This document shows positions 45,410 to 58,132 of a stretch of DNA of 64,000 bases, one piece after another. The stretch spans positions 195,200 through 259,199 of the forward strand of contig NMRB01000807.1 in NCBI GenBank assembly GCA_002633025.1. The letters are read 5' to 3'. The stretch's first letter is position 1; each line of letters opens with the position of its first letter. The notes beneath the pieces are model-generated. The model saw only the letters and a program-made list of their open reading frames with translations, did not search any database and was not told the DNA's origin. Position numbers and translations under genes: made by a program. The DNA is from Notospermus geniculatus (lineage: Eukaryota > Nemertea > Pilidiophora > Heteronemertea > Lineidae).

Positions 45410-48017
45410 AAGCAAGTTGTTTGTTCGGAATTGCATATCCTGTGAAGATTTTGCAGCCATGTTATTGCAATATGTCTCGTTATTTATCCAAGAAATATGG
45501 CTCGTGAAAATACATATTGTCCGTACTACTTCGAGTAGAGAGTTATTGTACATGTTAAAACCATGTGTACATGTACATGTAGGTCCATGTTAAAACTATT
45601 GTTATTTCGTAAACCAGAAAACCACACTACTCACTATTACCTCCATCACACCTGATTGACTTCCAAAGCCAATGGCTGATTCATAAAAGTTAGCAAATGC
45701 TTTTACTTAAGATTTTCACGGCGACTCCAATATAAATGCACTACATAACTTGAAGTAAAAGCACTTGCAAGCTTTTATGAATACCAGTTTGAGTCATGTC
45801 GGAAATATTACGACACCATGCCCTGAAATGGCTGTGCTGTGAGGGTTTTCCAATTTTCGTAAGTTCACTTTCACAAAAAAACACCTGCCTACAGATCTGC
45901 AAAAGCCAGCGACCTTTAGAAAAAACGATTTGAAAAAAATTCTCGGCTAATGGATTTTTCTGATAAAAAGCAATTCCTTGTCTGAGACTGCTAGACATGA
46001 TCTGGGATTGGATGTTTCTGCAACACGCAAAAAATATACCTTTCTTCGCCCCTCTGAAGGCAATAAAAAACACCTCGGGGATAGTTTTATAGGTGAATGT
46101 TGCAGTTTTATCTATTACGTCAACAGCGGCTGTGTCAATAAAAAAAATTCCTAAGGAACAGATCAATGTTCAGTGCGGTTGAGACTCCAAATAAAGAAGG
46201 CGCCGTGACATATACATGTACATGTATTTTTTTTGATCAATCGTTAGGGACTTTGGAACGAGACTGCAAATTTTTATTTCTTGTGGGGTTTTTTTGTGAT
46301 ATCCTGATAAGTAAATTGTATTGCTGCAATACATTGTAACATTTACGTGCTCACATTCAGACAGATGTAATGAAGTTGTGTGGTTTGGAGCCAAGGGCGT
46401 AGTTTTACCAGTTATAACTCAAACACAAAAATTACAGAAACTTACAATGTAGCTGATATTCCGCAAGTCAGCACATTATTATGAGTTTCATAACCTTCCA
46501 AGCACGTGTAGAGCCATTTTTGCTAGAATACCCAGTCCTCAAAAGTCAAGACAAGAGGAGTACATCATACTCTCATCACTAACACCTATACCCGTGTTCA
46601 AAATAATGAAAGCCGAATAAAACCTTTGCTAAGTAGAATTTTTCCCATTTGACCGCAACTAATTGCCATTCTGGAAAACAAAGCACGTACATGTAGGTAA
46701 TTATACCCCCGTAGTTACGACAAAAGAAATATATGTTTAATCCCCAATTGACTTCTAGATCGTGACTATGGTCGTGATGGTGGCCACACCTTTGACGCGA
46801 CGACGTCTTTACTACATGTAATACCAAACATTCTCTTCGTCAACTACACGGTCGAGAAAAAGGGTTTGTACATGTATTTGGAATATATAAGGCCTAATAC
46901 ATGTGCAGCTAAGTTATATCGTGAAATTGGTTTCAACAGCAATGGGTAGAAGCTGGAGCAACTGGTAACTAACCTGATGCTTTACGACAGTCTAAGGCCG
47001 TTGACTACCATATGTAGAAGTCAATGTTCTATCAATTCTAATTGATGTACATCTATATGAACATGTAGAGGTCAACGCTTAATCTGACGTAAAAAAAGAT
47101 AAGACCAAATCCGATTTCTGAAGAAACGCCATTTATTCAAAACGCTTCTGCAGCTATCTTTTTTTCTTTGCCCATCCTTCAACACCCTATGCAGCAATAT
47201 TTAAAAATAGATTTTTTTTCAGCAAGACTCTAATTTACTTTCCTTCGCGTTGAGCCCTGCTTCAGAAATCCTAATCAGCATCTCAGGAATATCCGGGCAT
47301 GGTTCTCGCGGGGTCATCAGTCTAAATAATCCATACATTCTATACACCCCAAGGACTCATTTCCTCACGATTCATTCCTATCCATACTTCTTTATTCATG
47401 AGAAAAACCGCCCCAACGTATACATATAGTCAGTTCTTCGCTATTTAACTTGTAAATGGGGTGTGAATGCTCAGGCTGAAGGATCTACACCGACAAGTTA
47501 TTTTTTGTTCAGCTCACAATTTCTAGTTGCGAAATCTTATACAGTATCGTACATGTAAAGTTGCTACCGAGATCGAGATCTCTTCAATTTAAGCTTCTTT
47601 CTTTACACGTACATGTACGTAGCCGATGTCCTTGGCGAAATACTGCAGACGGAAGGGTATAGGCATCAACATCTCACTTCATATGGAGTCCTTGCACACT
47701 ATACAGTTAGCCTACTTCAGGAAAAGGGATATTCAGAGATCGAGTATAGTATTGTTTGCGCCACGGGTGCTTTATTCGGACAAAAAGTACCGTACCATTT
47801 CTGTGGTCAAGCCTGATATCATTGTATGTTCATCATCTGTAGACAATGTCGGTAACTATACGCGTGTATAATGCTAGTCATTTACTCAGCAGTCCATTGC
47901 CTTGGCAATGAGATTTATCGATTAGTTTCACCTTTGATCATTCTCATTCCATCATTCATAACGGACGGTGACCATTTACCATTCATTAGTTTGATAATAG
48001 TAACATCGACGTTGGTT
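45410..48017. repeat. Segmental duplication, block 2
   Basis: 2608 bases matching 42352-44995. It starts at the first base after the gap (AAGCAAGTTGTTTGTTCGG) and ends where block 1 is cut off (GACGTTGGTT). Confidence 0.9.
45678..45784. mobile_element. Palindromic MITE in duplication block 2
   Basis: Counterpart of 42646-42752 with a few substitutions; family also seen at 25580-25684. Confidence 0.75.
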
Positions 48018-51000
48018 ACCTTTTCGTCCTATGACTAAACATCCCAGCGGCGTTCGTTCGGTCGTTTGCTGTAAAGCCCATCTTGTCCAAACAAGGCCAT
48101 CGACTGCGTCATTAGCCTTGTCCCAATCACGTCATCTTTTGCGTTAATGCATAAATTATAAATGAATCTGACCCCTACTTGACCCCACCTCCGAACCAAT
48201 CACAACTCGTGAAGCAACTCGCCGTTCGGCGCTTTCTCTTCTCTCTTCCCGCACACATTTGTAACACGGATTGTGATTGGCACGTTGATTAGTCTTCGCA
48301 CACCGATGACTGGCTGAGGCTCTGAGCTCCTTAGAAGCGGGAAATGTGATGGATTCAAACCAGGCTAGATGGGCGTCAGGCCAGATAGACTGGTGCCAAG
48401 CCAGGCAGGCGATCATAGCCACGACCTGGATGCTTGGAGCGGAAAAATACGCCAATTTCTAACCTCGTGCCGAAACAAAACAGATCAACATTTGCAGAAT
48501 TCAGTTCCCTGCATTGTGGTCACCTCTCAGCCATTAGAGCTCCCCGATCTAGGCTGCTTTTTCCATCACGCAGCTACCAATGACACTTCTTTCACTCAAC
48601 TGTCACGAGAGTATTGCTTTCACATTTTTACCTCCTCACAGGAGAGCTCTTACGTCATTCCCCTGACACTTTTGATTCGATCAAGTGTTATACACAACAC
48701 GCTTTGTACATTCAACCGTGTTTCCTGCATGTCGCTTGCTTCGCTCTTCATCTTGATACTGACAAGCCCAAAAAAGTAATGGCAATGCTATCATCGACAT
48801 GGGATCAGCGCAGAGCCACATGATTACGACAGGGGATACACGATTTACTGTCCAGCAGGATTTGTTGTGAATAAAAAGCGTTTTAAAATCCCTGCTGGAC
48901 GCAAGGACACCCACGTGACTGAGAGGTTGTGGACGAAAATAGAAGACATGCAGATCCCGTACTAAATCAGTGTCATTGTTGGCCAATGTAGATCATCGGA
49001 GTGGAAATGAACCAAGCGTTGATAGCCAGACCGATGGAGTTGGCCATTGGACATATTGATGGTCAACCGAGTTATACTAAGTTACTGTGAGTGGAGCATA
49101 CATATTCTTCACATCTGTGTTTGACAGATATTGGATTAACTCTGATGATAGTTAATGAGTTCGACAGTTCCAGAAGAGTCTCGATGGGCCTTTTGGTTTG
49201 ATGAACTTATGTACTTGTGTACAACTGCCTGTGAGTTTTGAGTGCTGCGTGTCACCATACCAGAACTTCACAGTAAAAGGTGGTGTTCCCCAACACAATG
49301 AATACCAAAAATCAAGGTTATTTAGTGCAGAACACCGATTTTCAGTGTTTCTTCCGTTGTAACAGCTACCGTTTGCAAAGATGCTAACTTTCTGATCATT
49401 CGAATTTAAAAAGGTATTTTTGCGGATCTAAAAAGATGGATAAGTACAAGCGTCAAATGGACGAAGGTGCTGAGGATAAACACACTGTATCATTGGAAAT
49501 GGCAAAAATATCGTCAGAAAAATCGAATTCCGAAGCAATTTACCTAGTCTGCATTCAAATTCAAACAAAAGGCTTTGTGAACTGCTCCCAACGTTATTAA
49601 CACGTACGACACGAGCAATGCAGCAGAGGGAGAGGCAACGACCTGGGTTATTGATAAATTGAATACGATGGTCTCATGCTTTATTCACTGTCGTAGGTCA
49701 CGTCTTCTCAACTGAGAGCATAAGATCAAAGCGTGGTTCGATTTATCAACTACATGTTACGCTTGGCTAATGAACAAACCTTTGTAGTAATATCAGGAGA
49801 AGCACCGTATAATTTATACCTATTTATACTATATTTATACGTATATTTATACTATAAATGTATATTCAAAAGAAACTTCTGAAAAGACCAGTGAATTCTT
49901 CCCCTTTTTCACCCTTGAATGTCATGACTGAACCCTCTGGGTTATTTGCGAGCGATAAGAATTTTCGATGCCACGTATCACACAAATTTGAGTGATACCA
50001 ATATTTATTTTTGCCTTTTCAGTGAATTTGTCACGCTGATGTTTCTCAAGTACCTGTGCGTGTGCTTATCGCCAATTTTCCATACACCACTAATGAATGA
50101 ATGGAATTCTTAAAATACATTTTATGACTTCATGATTATTGCTTTAGAAATGTTACACCTGCGTTACAATGCAATTTGCAGAAGGTACTCGCAACAACGC
50201 CAGTCCCATCAAGATTTTGACGCTCTCTCGTGTTTTCTAATTTTTAAGTTGTTGAATGTTTGACACACTCTAAGTTGGCACACCATTTGAGTCAGTCGTT
50301 GCATTCCCATAGGAAATCATTAGTTAGTTTTGTGTTTCCAATTTGATTTTAAAATTAGATTACACCCGTGCTTTCGCTATGTCTGTGTTGACTCGCACGT
50401 TAAAATCAAATCTTCTAGCTGATGAAACGTTTTTCGCCACAACTTCTCAACTCCAATTCGCCAGATTTTCAACGCAATGCGACAATGCCGAAACCCTGGG
50501 GCATAATGAGTGCGAGATACTTAGTTTAATGGTGAATGGCAGGTGGCTGGCATGGGTATCCTGGTTATTAACTGGTTTAGATGGCTTCACAGCTGTCCCC
50601 CGGGAGTATACAGAGACAAATCGAGAGATTTTACTAAAGACGAAAGCTACTACCTGAGTTTCTGAACAGGACCAGTCGAATCTATACTTGAATGATCTAA
50701 TGTATCAATTATCAATGATCTAAGTTATCGATTGATTGTAAGAAAAATTATCCGTTAATAATTATAAAACGAATGTAGGCTATTTGGTATAGTTAAGTAC
50801 ATGTAGCACATGTAGCCTTACCTAGAAAAGAGAAGAGAACACTCAATCCTTGGCAAAGAATTCAGCAGGCAATAATTACAGGAGGAAGAGCCACCTCAAA
50901 TATTTTTCCAAACCATTGAGTGCAAATCCTTCTCCGTCACGTCTTCGACAACATTCGATGCATAAAAACCAAAAACAAATTATGAAATATTAATGAAGAA

Positions 51001-51588
51001 ACGACATGATAGAAAAGTGTTTGACTTTCTTGAGACGAGAGATGTTCTATTCAACGCTTTAGAGAACCCGACACCCGAGCTGGTTGCAATATTGATAATG
51101 GAGGAAACATAGCTCCGAATTACTCGACGATTTCTCACTTGAATTATTCATAATGGTGATACCACGTAGGATTGCCAAAAGTCAACCGTACAGCTGCACA
51201 GGCTACGACAGCCAGACCCAGCACAATCACTCGGCAAGCGAAAATGAAACGGCCGCTGCCAAAGCGAAGAATTAGGATCCGCGCACCACGTCTTGATGTG
51301 AAAGAAATGAACTGAATACCCCGCTTAGAATTCTAAATAATATTCAATTTCCCATCCTAAGGAATCCAGCAACGACTGCCACAATGCTGTAATCTGTGAT
51401 GCAGGATATGAAGGGAAAGTTATTGGTACGGATTTTTTATGTTATGTACATACGCTATTGGAGGAATGGGGAATCTTTTTTTCAAGTGTTTACACGGAAC
51501 CGAGTGTACAGTCTGTCATTGGTATCTAGATTACATTATATGTACGGAGAAAGAAACTGTACCGTATGAGGAAGCTGGCTCTCCTTTA
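48018..51588. other. Gene-poor DNA
   Basis: No supported multi-exon gene. A short open frame at 49436-49600 is listed separately. Several open frames just over 60 codons have no recognisable composition. Confidence 0.4.
49436..49600 (+). CDS. Short ORF, 54 codons, unknown
   Basis: ATG to TAA encodes a hydrophilic peptide beginning MDKYKRQMDEGAEDK. Lys/Glu-rich starts of this sort occur in transposon-derived zinc-finger proteins, but nothing diagnostic is present. It may be chance. Confidence 0.15.
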   Translation: MDKYKRQMDEGAEDKHTVSLEMAKISSEKSNSEAIYLVCIQIQTKGFVNCSQRY

Positions 51589-51689
51589 TGCGGGTGATCC
51601 ACCGACTTTACGACGAGTTTACGATCAGTTTGCGATTAGTTCACGAAAACTGATCGTAAACTCGTCGTAAAGTCAGTGGATCACCCGCA
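51589..51689. mobile_element. Palindromic MITE, PIF/Harbinger-like (TTA target duplication)
   Basis: 101 bp; arms of about 45 bases starting TGCGGGTGATCCAC, flanked by TTA at 51586-51588 and 51690-51692. Shares its terminal core with 9928-10078, but the inner arm sequence is unrelated. Confidence 0.82.
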
Positions 51690-51994
51690 TTACGGCTCAT
51701 GAAGAATGAGAAGACGACAATCTTGAAGTGAGACTTCCAAACGGCATTTCGAATTTGTTAATTAGGGAGTGTATAGGGCAAAAGCATCCGAGACAAACGG
51801 GGAATCTGAGAGCCGACTCGGAGTCCGAGAAAATCACGTAAACCTTCTCCGAATATAATGAGAACAATTCTATTGACATTGCTTTTCCATTATTTGCTAA
51901 CACTGTTTCTTTTCTACTTTCAGCTGGTGTCCGCCGGCGACTGGGAATTGCTGATATGCGACATGAACGGTGCCATCATTTCATTGCCCACAGT

Positions 51995-52252
51995 AGGAAC
52001 GATTACGTAGCAAATGAACTTCCTGTAATAATCCGTAAGTGTAAATGTCGTCTCCGAGAGGTGGCGTTTTGTGCGTCACCACTAGGGGTGCGGGGTCTAA
52101 TAAAATTGTGGTTTGAATGTGGTAGGAACGATTACGTAGCAAATGAACTTCCTGTAATAATCCGTAAGTGTAAATATCGTCTGCGAGAGGTGGCGCTGTC
52201 TCTGCTGTTTTAGTTTTGTGCGTCACCGCTAGGGGTGCGGATCTAACAAAAT
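51995..52252 (+). repeat. Tandem duplication of a 129-bp unit, in frame
   Basis: AGGAACGATTACGTAGCAAA recurs exactly 129 bases apart (51996 and 52125). An open frame preceded by acceptor TTTCTACTTTCAG (51911-51923) crosses both units and repeats RNDYVANELPVIIRKCK before a stop at 52213. The second unit has a 17-base insertion near its end. Coding status is doubtful, since no other exon is recognised. Confidence 0.6.
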
Positions 52253-53161
52253 TCTGGTCTGAATACGAGAAAGTTCGGCTCAGATTCGGCTACTTTAAAT
52301 ATCAAATTCAATCCTACGCATTAATTAGTTTAAGTCAACAATGACTTAGAGCAGCAACTTGATCATGCTGATGAGGTGTAACGTAGGGGAATTCTTCGGC
52401 GAGACAGACACGCAGACAAATATGGTAATGTAATTTGCTCTCTGTATAATTCTATAACAGCGGAACGCTCCGAGCCTTCTTCACATTACCTTGGTTACAT
52501 TTGTTTTTCAGTTGGGAGGAAAAAGACCATTGGCTTCCCTCTTCATCTTAATCGTCTAATATCGCGCGCCACCGCCTATTTTTCGAGATGAGCCCCAAAG
52601 ATACTTTATGGTAGTCCTTAGCGGCCAAACACGAAATGACAAAATATTTTATTACTGTTGGTCTTCTGCCTGCCTGAATAGCACAGTTGATACATCAATT
52701 TAACTCGAAAAAGAACGACTCACAATATTGCCGTACATTTTGTATTCAGCTTTGGTCGCACGGATGACGAATAGATAACACAAACTGTATTCGCGAATAC
52801 AATATTTGCTCTCTGCTGAGAAGTTCAGAGAAGGCACAATGTCAATATCCACAAATTCTCAATATTTTTACAGCGCTGGAATAATTCCATTTCGTCCACT
52901 TTTCTAGGCAAAGTCCACAAGAAGTGTTTTCATAGCACGCGGAGATAGGAAATTGTGCATTAGTGATTTTGACGAGGCTGTCGTGTCCGATTGTCATGGC
53001 TCCGTGTTCAAACGACTTTGGTGGATCGACCAACCATTTCATTCTGCCACGACATTTCTGCGCCGATTTCAAACAGGTAGAAAGGCCACGGCAGGGAGTG
53101 GTAAAACCACCTTGAATGGGATTCACAGGACATCCGTGGGTCAGAAATTTGAGCAAATACC

Positions 53162-53874
53162 ATGCGGGATGTCAACCACTGAGCGAAGCTTGCATCCTTC
53201 GTCGTCCTCCATGGGTCAGGTTCGACAGTCCCGTAGTACGACAAAAGGTCAAGTTTTAGCTCATGTCTGGTTCATCAGATTTTGGTTGTTCACGCAGCTC
53301 CTCTGCCAAACTCGATTTTCCTGTTGACTGTCCCAGCTTTCCCGATGAATGGAACGACGGTTTGTTTCAGTATCGACAAATACATGTAAACCATCCGTCA
53401 CGAAGGTCTTTACCTCCCACTTTGTTTGTCAATCTCTTGTCTTCTAGCCTTCGCAAACTTCAGGATGCCACGTGTACATGAACATGTAGCTGCGTTGTCA
53501 ACACCGTTTCGGCGCACACTTACGAAAATGCAGCAGGACAGACTGTCTTCGGCACCGTTCTTGGTAGAAACGCACATAATAGGCTGCCTGTCAAGCGTCC
53601 ACGTCTCCAATGCTGTAGGTCTTGTTTACATTAAGATAACTTTTTGAGATCATCGATTCCTTTTTTACCGACCTATCCATTCAGTGTGAAAACAAATTTC
53701 CATTGTGTTCTTCTTTGTCGTTATCGAAGGAAACACATTCTCACCCTGATCCCTGCCACCGTTAAAGGGTTAGGCAGGTGTCGTGTTACAAGAGACTGCA
53801 TTCGCGAGACATACTAAGTGATTTACGCCCGGACGTTCGGGCGATTCATCACAATGATTTGCCTTGTTGTGTCA
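53162..53874. repeat. Duplicated block, copy 1
   Basis: Matches 54180-54909 in the same orientation with few differences. A single N at 53875 follows the last shared base. Open frames inside do not agree in phase and no gene is called. Confidence 0.85.
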
Positions 53875-54179
53875 NTATAAACTACATAACCCCTAAACCC
53901 TCTTGGCTACTGAGGCAACGATGGTGACAGCCTGCTTAGAGTTCAAGAAATTGAGCGATAAATGTGAGGGAAGCGCATGCGCAATAATGTCCTGCCACCT
54001 GCAACTTATCGCCATAACTAGAGACTTTGTCAACTGGATAAACTGAACTCGTCACAGAGATGTGCGACTCGCCATGACAAGTAAATTGTGTCATGAATGA
54101 CGTAATTCGTCAGGCTGACTAAAGCATCTCATCAATATTCGCAGACAAGTTGTGGTGACAAGAATTTTTTAAGAGTGCA

Positions 54180-54909
54180 ATGCGGGTTGTCAACCACTGA
54201 GCGAAGCTTGCATCCTTCGTCCTCCTCCATGGGTCAGGTTCGACAGTCCCGTAGTACGACAAAAGATCAGGTTCAGCCGTTAAGTTTTAGCTCATGCCTG
54301 GTTCATCAGATTTTGGTTGTTCACGCAGCTCCTCTGCCAAACTCGATTTTCCTGTTGACTGTCCCAGCTTTCCCGATGAATGAAACGACGGTTTGTTTCA
54401 GTATCGACAAATAAACCACCCGTCACGAAGGTCTTTACCTCCCACTTTGTTTGTTAATCCCTTGTCTTCAAGCCTTCGCAAACTTCAGGATGCCACGTGT
54501 ACATGAACATGTAGCTGCGTTGTCAACACCGTTTCGGCGCACACTTACGAAAATGCAGCAGGACAGACTGTCTTCGGCACCGTTCTTGCATGGTAGAAAC
54601 GCACGACTACGTAATAGGCTGCCTGTCAAGCGTCCACGTCTCCAATGCCGTACGTTTTGTTTACATTCAGATAACTTTTTGAGATCATCGATTCCTTTCT
54701 TACCGACCTATCCATTCAGTGTGAAAAAAAATTCCATTGTGTTCTTCTTTGTCCTTATCTAAGGAAACACATTCTCACCCTGATCCCTGCCACCGTTAAA
54801 GGGTTAGGCAGGTGTCGTGTTACAAGAGACTGCATTCGCGAGACATACTAAAGTGATTTACGCCCGGACGTTCGGGCGATTCATCACAATGATTTGCCTT
54901 GTTGTGTCA
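54180..54909. repeat. Duplicated block, copy 2
   Basis: Second copy of 53162-53874, with small indels (for example loss of an ACATGT-type hexamer and a gained TTCAGCCG segment). Confidence 0.85.
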
Positions 54910-55047
54910 AAGTGACACTATCAGCCGAACTCCCAGGACTGGAGCTCAACCGTAATGTAGTTACAGCTACATGTCTGGTCAGAATGGCTTAGGAGTGATT
55001 GGTGTCAGTGTGATGAAGAGTCCGTGTCACAAGACAGGAGCGGACAA

Positions 55048-55063
55048 TAGTGAGGTTTCGCAA
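55048..55063 (+). repeat. Solitary MITE end
   Basis: TAGTGAGGTTTCGCAA is identical to the ends of the element at 17187-17558; no partner end was found nearby. Truncated copy or chance 16-mer. Confidence 0.5.
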
Positions 55064-57018
55064 GTCTGACGAAACACGAAGTACGGAATACGAAATTCAA
55101 CTTCATTCCCAGGACCTGATGTATTTCTGGAGATGGTTGCTACCACAAATGCCCTCCCATCACCCTCACCTTGCGGAACATCCAGCACACAGCCAAACAC
55201 TGTCCTAGTTAGAAGGAGTATCGTTGGGGAAGAGGTGTCGGCGAACGAACAATCTCTTTGCACAGAACATAAGGACGCTACACGCATTTCTCTCTGTTCG
55301 CATTTCTCCCCAGCACAGCATCAACAAAATCAACGCCACACAGCGCAGTTAAGAAGCTCATCCAGCTTCTTTCTATCTCCTTAATTTCCATAACGCACTA
55401 GAGTTCATTCACTCACCTCTTGCTCTGTGTCTTACCTTCTTTTTAATCTGATGTCACAGCGGATCTGTTTTGTAGATGAAGAGAAAAAAAGCTTATACCC
55501 AATATATCGCTGCGTACGTGACGAATGAACTCGCTCACAATCGAATCAGATGTAATCAGCGTTACGGAGCTTCAGTGACAGCAGTAGCCTTCCAAGCGTA
55601 ATTCTCTACGCCATTCCGGGCGTCTGAGGGACGTATCGCAGGACCAGGCATTGTCCAAGAGAGGTCCATCAATCATTCTTTGATCCGATTTGTCATATAT
55701 GTCCAAGACTTTCACATCGAGCCATAGTTTCTCGTTACGACGCTTCCATAAACATTGTGGCGAAAAGAAACAACGTCTCATCAGGATTTCAAAGAGGAAC
55801 TGGTCAATTGCATAGTACACAAATGACTGGAGATTCTCTCGGTATTTTTGATTTTTTTCTGAAATGCAATTGAAAATATGACCTGATTGGCTTCTGACGG
55901 AACCAAAGGAGTAGCCAGCAAACTACCTACTGAACGAGAAGACAGAAACCTGCAGTGTCACAGCGTCAGAACAGTTCAAAGGGTAAAGCTGTTCGTGTCA
56001 CGTAAATCATTTGGTAATTAATCTAGCAGGCGTCTGATAGCTAACTTCATCTTTAAGAAGATTAACGACAAAATGAACCATTGGTATATGTGTCCCCTCA
56101 TCATAAACAAAGATACACGTCTTTCCTCTCCATTTGATTCAATAACTTGTGTCCTTTCGCTGTCTGTGACTAGACTAATATTGGCTATCCATGTCAACTG
56201 ATTGACTTTAGTACCACTAATAGGATCATTTCAATCCTTTCATCTCACATCACTGCCGTGGGCAAAAACCGCCGCGAAGCCAAAGGAGACTGATGAGTTC
56301 ATGAGAGCGAAATTTTTGCACGCGAGAACGGACTGAGGTGAATTCACCTGACAATTGGTGGTCAAAACGAATTATCGTCATTTGAGGCATTGGTGATCGT
56401 CATATTGTCAACCCGTTGCTGATCATAGCATTGGTATTAGGTGCGTGATATTTTGTGGTGGAATGGACAATGATTTGATTGGTGTCTTCCTCTGCCAAAT
56501 CAAAAGCTGATGTTTTGGTGAGCAATACGTCGTGGGCCTCACGTGGTTTCCAATGAGATCGCGGCGACGGATCACCTACCAAAGAAATGGGGTTCGTAAG
56601 ATGCAGACGATTCACCCAGGCTCCGTACATGTATGTCGTGCCTTGTCACTCATTCTGTCTCCCAGCGAGACGCTGCCTTATTGACACAGCAAAATTCTGT
56701 CCTCCAAGAATTGAATATCGATCCAACGAAAAAGCAAGCGCAAAAACCCACCAAAAGCAATCATTCAAGAGATTTAGATACCATAGTGAGAGTAGGAGAT
56801 TCAATGAACGCGGCGGGAGATAGAATGAAATGAATTTCCAATTTTCGGAGAGAGCCTGGTGTTCTCTCTTAAGAAACAGAAATATATCATAATACGGGAA
56901 AAGTTTTGCGATTAACATTCGTTGTGCGAGCAGACTCTATTTAAAAATATATGGTTAAGGGCACCGCTGTTACTGAGTGTGCGTGAAGGTATTGCAAAAT
57001 AACACATCTTGTTTTCAG

Positions 57019-57293
57019 CTTAGACTTCCAAGATGCAAGCTGGAGTAACGTTACAATCGCAAACGATTTCGGAGGCGCAAACCAAGTGGTCCAGTGCACA
57101 GGGTTTTCAGAGAGCCAATCCTAACAGCTCAAAAATGCCATCTATCATTGGTACCATCTCTGACTGGATCAAGGGGCTCACGCCCTGGATGTCTAAAAGC
57201 AAATCCCTGTACATAACCACGGTATTATATGACTTTGCTACGGACTTCTGGCGGCTGTTCAACCGTCCTCTAAGCTCTTCGGACGACGGATGA
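57019..57293 (+). CDS. Candidate terminal exon, small unknown protein
   Basis: CTTGTTTTCAG at 57008-57018 is a good acceptor. The following sequence holds an ATG at 57033 and an open frame of 86 codons to TGA. The product is mixed in composition with an aromatic segment near its end (TDFWRLFNRPL). Codon use looks like coding DNA, but the family was not recognised and no upstream exon was placed. Alternatively it is a complete single-exon coding region with a 5' UTR intron. Confidence 0.32.
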
Positions 57294-58132
57294 CTAGCCT
57301 GTATCTACACACGACATTTCGAGAATGGTAATGCGATGGTTTCTCAACTGGACCAAAAGTTTTAAGTTTCCGCCGACCAGAAAGGTTGAGAACCCTCGGG
57401 TGACACAGGGTGAGCAATGCACTGCTCCACCTGCTCAGAAGTCAAAACAACTGCTTAATGCACAATTTACCATGCAAATACAATGTTTTTGTCTATAAAT
57501 ACCGGATAAATGGACGTTAATGTATTGTGCAACAGGACCTAAAATATAACAGACATTGACAGTAATGTAATCCCGTAGCGACGCCTTTCCCTGCGATTCA
57601 ATTAGATAATTCCTCCAGCTGGTAATTAACAAGATCACATTAGTGGTAACCGAATTAGTATTCCCAACAAATTCTCTATTCTAACGTTTTGAGATCTAAT
57701 ACCAAAAAACATCTGATTTCTGTAGCCTTTGGCGTTGCATTTTACAGCTACATTCGATAGAATTGTACTCAAGGCCATTCAACAAATCTCTTCATGTTGA
57801 GTTTCAGTGTAAGTGTACAGCGTTGTCAAAGTGGGTAATGGAGTTCTTGCACTTGGGGGTGGGGGATTTCTGATGTAGGCCTACTTGTAATCCACCACTT
57901 GAAGGACATTGTTCATCAACACAGTACATGTAGTAGGTTTTATGTTCTTTAAAGGAGTGTTATGTCAGCCCTACACGGTCACATTTTTGGGGTATGCTCG
58001 ATAAAAGCTTGCTTAGTGGATCTGTACACTCACTATGGCCGTAGGACCTGAATGGGACCAAACTCATCAAAAATCCAGTGACGGCGTCCGGCAGCCATGT
58101 TAACGCACTGCAGTGTAACAAGATCGTTGGTT

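Noticed and set aside
44717-45553. Long open frames across the N gap (both strands)
   Set aside because: They exist only because N codons contain no stops.
53162-54909. Protein-coding gene in the duplicated block (several conserved-looking frames on the minus strand)
   Set aside because: Open frames change phase without splice sites, and the conservation is explained by recent duplication.
55027-55287. Minus-strand frame with FGCVLDVPQGEGDGRAFVV
   Set aside because: Protein-like segment but it ends in MITE-end sequence and has no supported splice sites; not enough to call an exon.
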